Source: an uncultured Dyadobacter sp.
Lineage (GTDB): Bacteria > Bacteroidota > Bacteroidia > Cytophagales > Spirosomataceae
Assembly (NCBI GenBank): GCA_937880795.1
Contig: CALGRQ010000261.1
Coordinates: 1 to 26,535, forward strand
Direction: 5' to 3'
Length of the DNA: 26,535 nt
The notes below the pieces were generated by a model, which saw nothing but the letters and a program-made list of their open reading frames with translations, was not told the DNA's origin and ran no database searches. Positions 24,193-26,535 of the stretch are shown piece by piece (position 1 is the first letter of the stretch; the number at the start of each line of letters is the position of its first letter). The position numbers and the translations under genes were made by a program.

Positions 24193-25689
24193 ATGACTCA
24201 ATCTGAAATTTCTCCTTCCCCTGTAAGCGCTGCGCTCTTGGATACGTACGAAAGTGTAATTGGTCTAGAAGTCCATTGCCAACTTTTAACGGAGTCCAAG
24301 TTATTTACATCTGATCGCAATCAGTTTGGGACGGAGCCCAATACCAATATAGGACCAATCACACTGGCATTACCCGGTACATTGCCTAAAGTCAATAAAA
24401 AGGCGGTTGAATATGCCATTCGAATGGGTTTGGCAAGTGATTGCTCGATCAGTCGCAGAACCATATTCGATCGTAAAAATTATTTCTATCCGGACCTTCC
24501 AAAGGGATATCAAATATCTCAGGATAAAAAGCCGATTTGTGAAAAGGGTGGTGTTACCATCGTCACGAAGGGAGCAGATGGTAAAATGGTAGAAAAACGT
24601 ATACGTTTCCATCATATACATTTAGAAGAGGACGCTGGGAAGTCGGTACACGATGGAAGTGATACAGAAACACTCCTGGATTACAATCGAGCGGGTACAC
24701 CCCTTGTGGAAATGGTGTCGGAGCCAGATTTGCGTTCAGCGGAGGAAACAGGAGCTTTTGTGACAGAAATACGCCGTTTGGTCCGGTATCTCGGTATAAG
24801 CGACGGAAACATGGAAGAGGGGTCTCTTCGTTGTGATGTCAACGTTTCAGTCCGTAAAAAAGGGGACACAAAACTAGGCGTGAAGGTTGAGGTTAAGAAT
24901 ATGAACTCGATCCGAAATATGATGCGTGCCATTAATTTCGAAACGTCGCGGCAGGTAGAACTTTTGGAAACGGGTGGCGAAATTCACCAGGAAACCCGAA
25001 TGTTTGACGTAGAATCGGGTCGTACGTATGGTATGCGTATGAAGGAAACCATGAATGATTATCGCTATTTTCCGGATCCCGACCTGAGCCCAATGGTTAT
25101 TTCTGAGGAGTGGTTGGAAAGTATTAAGGAATCTATGCCTGCGCTTCCGCAAGAATTGCGACAAAAATTCACCACGGTATATGGTATTCCTGCATATGAC
25201 GCGCTGGTTTTAACAGATACCAAAGAAATTGCGGATTACTTTGAGGCGGTTTGTACGAAAACCAATGCCTATAAGCAGGCCTCAAACTGGTTGATGGGCT
25301 CGGTTAAATCTTATTTGAATGAGCACGATGGAGATATTACTGCGTTCCCTATCAAACCCGAAAGTTTAGCAGCGCTGATTGAACTGAGTGAATCGGGCAT
25401 GGTAAGTAATTCGGTGGCTTCTCAGAAAATATTCCCGGTGATGCTGGCTGAACCGAATAGAGCACCCAAGGAAATTGCAGAAACAAATAACTGGCTGCAA
25501 AACAGCAATACAAATGAGCTCGAAACGTTGGTAGTGCAAGTAATTGAGTCAATGCCTGACAAGGTGGAGGCATACCGTAAAGGTAAAAAGGGCCTTTTAG
25601 GGTTATTTGTTGGCGAAATTATGAAACGATCGAATGGCACGGCTGATCCAAAACTTGTAAGTCAGTTGTTGGCGTCAAAACTGCAATAG
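24193..25689 (+). CDS. gatB: Asp-tRNA(Asn)/Glu-tRNA(Gln) amidotransferase subunit B
   Basis: Subunit B of the GatCAB complex, which amidates mischarged Glu-tRNA(Gln) (and Asp-tRNA(Asn)) using glutamine; GatB phosphorylates the acyl group and holds the tRNA. The 498-residue protein has IGLEVHCQL (23-31), the signature FYPDLPKGYQISQ (98-110), the EGSLRCDVNVSVR block, the KVEVKNMNSIRNM block, and the C-terminal YqeY-like tail domain ending FVGEIMKRSNGTADPKLVSQLLASKLQ. I chose ATG 24193 over the in-frame TTG at 24181, which would add MHYY to no family residue. gatA and gatC are not in the window. The next gene begins 17 bases after the stop. Confidence 0.97.
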   Translation: MTQSEISPSPVSAALLDTYESVIGLEVHCQLLTESKLFTSDRNQFGTEPNTNIGPITLALPGTLPKVNKKAVEYAIRMGLASDCSISRRTIFDRKNYFYPDLPKGYQISQDKKPICEKGGVTIVTKGADGKMVEKRIRFHHIHLEEDAGKSVHDGSDTETLLDYNRAGTPLVEMVSEPDLRSAEETGAFVTEIRRLVRYLGISDGNMEEGSLRCDVNVSVRKKGDTKLGVKVEVKNMNSIRNMMRAINFETSRQVELLETGGEIHQETRMFDVESGRTYGMRMKETMNDYRYFPDPDLSPMVISEEWLESIKESMPALPQELRQKFTTVYGIPAYDALVLTDTKEIADYFEAVCTKTNAYKQASNWLMGSVKSYLNEHDGDITAFPIKPESLAALIELSESGMVSNSVASQKIFPVMLAEPNRAPKEIAETNNWLQNSNTNELETLVVQVIESMPDKVEAYRKGKKGLLGLFVGEIMKRSNGTADPKLVSQLLASKLQ

Positions 25690-25706
25690 AATTTAAATAA
25701 CCATTC

Positions 25707-26535
25707 ATGAACATGATGATGCTTCAATTGAACAAGAAATGCTTATTGACTTTTGTTTTGCTGATTGGGTATGCTGTTGCTTTTGCACAAATTGAGCCTA
25801 AAGAATTTGTGGTGAGCGGGAGTATAAAAGGTGGAGCAAAGGGTGAAAAGATTACTCTTTTACAGTCTTTGGCGAATGGGTCCTCGGTGAAGGTCGACTC
25901 TACACAGTTGAATGCAGATGGTACTTTTTCTATTAAAGCAACAGAAAAGGATAGAGGTAGTTTTTTTGTAGTGAATGTGGCAGATCGGCAAAAGGCTATT
26001 TTGTTAGTGGAAGGTGGTGAAAATTTTAAAATCGCAGGCAACGCCCAAGGGAAGCTGCAAGTGACTGGTTCCAAAAACATGGAATATTATGGTAAAGTGG
26101 ATCAGTTGATGCAAAATTTTGCAGCGAAGGTTACCATATGGAATGAAGAGTTTGCCAAAGCGGAGGAGAAAAAGGATTCCAAAAAGGTTCAGGAAATACA
26201 AACAGCATATGCCGCCGCTGACAAGGCTAGATTGGATCAGATTAAAGTACTGTTGCCGGAAATGGGTACCTCACTGGTTGCTCTGTTTACGGCCAATAAC
26301 TTTTTGAATCCAGACAATGATTTGGCGACCTTAAAGGCGTTGGCAGCAGATTTTGAAAAGGTATCACCGGTTCCCACATTGGCTCAGGGATTCATTGGGC
26401 AGGTGAAGAGAATGGCAGGTATTGCGGTGGGTGAGGTAGCACCTGATTTTACATTAAATGACCCAGAAGGCAAGCCCATTCAACTGTCATCGCTTCGTGG
26501 AAAATTTGTCCTGCTGGACTTCTGGGCCTCCTGGT
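25707..26535 (+). CDS. DUF4369/TlpA-type thiol-disulfide protein (3' end cut off)
   Basis: A partial gene, 276 codons before the window edge, of a periplasmic thioredoxin-like protein with an N-terminal DUF4369 domain. Visible: signal peptide ending AVAFAQ (about residues 12-28), a beta-rich DUF4369 domain (about 33-115, VVSGSIKGGAKGEKITL...), a helical region with a coiled-coil-like stretch (about 130-180, many K, E and Q), and the opening of an AhpC/TSA-type thioredoxin fold (VGEVAPDFTLNDPEG at about 241 on, then KFVLLDFWASW). The expected active-site CxxC would start immediately after the last base, so its presence is not confirmed. ATGs at 25707, 25713, 25716 and 25719 are all possible starts. 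Close spacing suggests co-transcription with gatB. Confidence 0.88.
   Translation, partial: MNMMMLQLNKKCLLTFVLLIGYAVAFAQIEPKEFVVSGSIKGGAKGEKITLLQSLANGSSVKVDSTQLNADGTFSIKATEKDRGSFFVVNVADRQKAILLVEGGENFKIAGNAQGKLQVTGSKNMEYYGKVDQLMQNFAAKVTIWNEEFAKAEEKKDSKKVQEIQTAYAAADKARLDQIKVLLPEMGTSLVALFTANNFLNPDNDLATLKALAADFEKVSPVPTLAQGFIGQVKRMAGIAVGEVAPDFTLNDPEGKPIQLSSLRGKFVLLDFWASW

Noticed and set aside
1..26535. Defence system, CRISPR, prophage, integron or biosynthetic cluster
   Set aside because: No spaced repeats, nuclease, integrase, toxin-antitoxin pair, synthase or other marker was seen; every long gene except two small or membrane proteins matches a known chromosomal family.

Overview
The window reads as ordinary chromosome of a Bacteroidota bacterium, most likely order Cytophagales. 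The lineage evidence is direct: a fused SecD-SecF protein, several families known mainly from this phylum (DUF4249, DUF4293, DUF4295, DUF4369-TlpA), a TonB-dependent receptor with an N-terminal carboxypeptidase-regulatory-like domain, the rpmG/DUF4295/ftsY/rimO neighbourhood, and promoters of the Bacteroidota type (TTG about 20 nt before TAnnTTTG). The genus cannot be fixed from sequence reading alone.

Layout. Bases 1-10423 are on the plus strand: folK; a TonB-dependent receptor paired with a DUF4249 lipoprotein and closed by a clear terminator; an exported P1-family peptidase; a small exported orphan protein; secDF; and a cationic amino-acid-type permease. Bases 10537-17831 are on the minus strand, read right to left: recQ, purD, a RicT/PSP1-type protein, anmK, lhgO. 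A single plus-strand gene, kpsF/kdsD-like, follows. Bases 18922-23242 are again minus, read right to left: rpmG (L33), DUF4295, ftsY, an unrecognised membrane protein, rimO, DUF4293. Bases 23519-26535 are plus: a lipoprotein cytochrome c, gatB, and the start of a DUF4369/TlpA-type thiol-disulfide protein cut by the window end.

Function. Most of the window is housekeeping: folate synthesis, purine synthesis, protein export (SecDF, FtsY), ribosome (L33, RimO), tRNA-dependent amidation (GatB), DNA repair (RecQ), wall recycling (AnmK) and LPS sugar supply (KdsD-like). The accessory-looking parts are the receptor/DUF4249 pair, the small exported protein before secDF, and the membrane protein inserted between ftsY and rimO. 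No mobile element, CRISPR array, tRNA or rRNA was seen, and no intergenic gap exceeds 300 bases; the largest, about 275 bases between rpmG and the cytochrome gene, is AT-rich and holds a strong minus-strand promoter.

I found no convincing new multi-gene system. The most distinctive structural theme is the tight packing of signals: long perfect hairpin terminators, in two cases with a TAnnTTTG box of the next gene directly beside the hairpin, and one hairpin that includes a stop codon and serves two converging genes.
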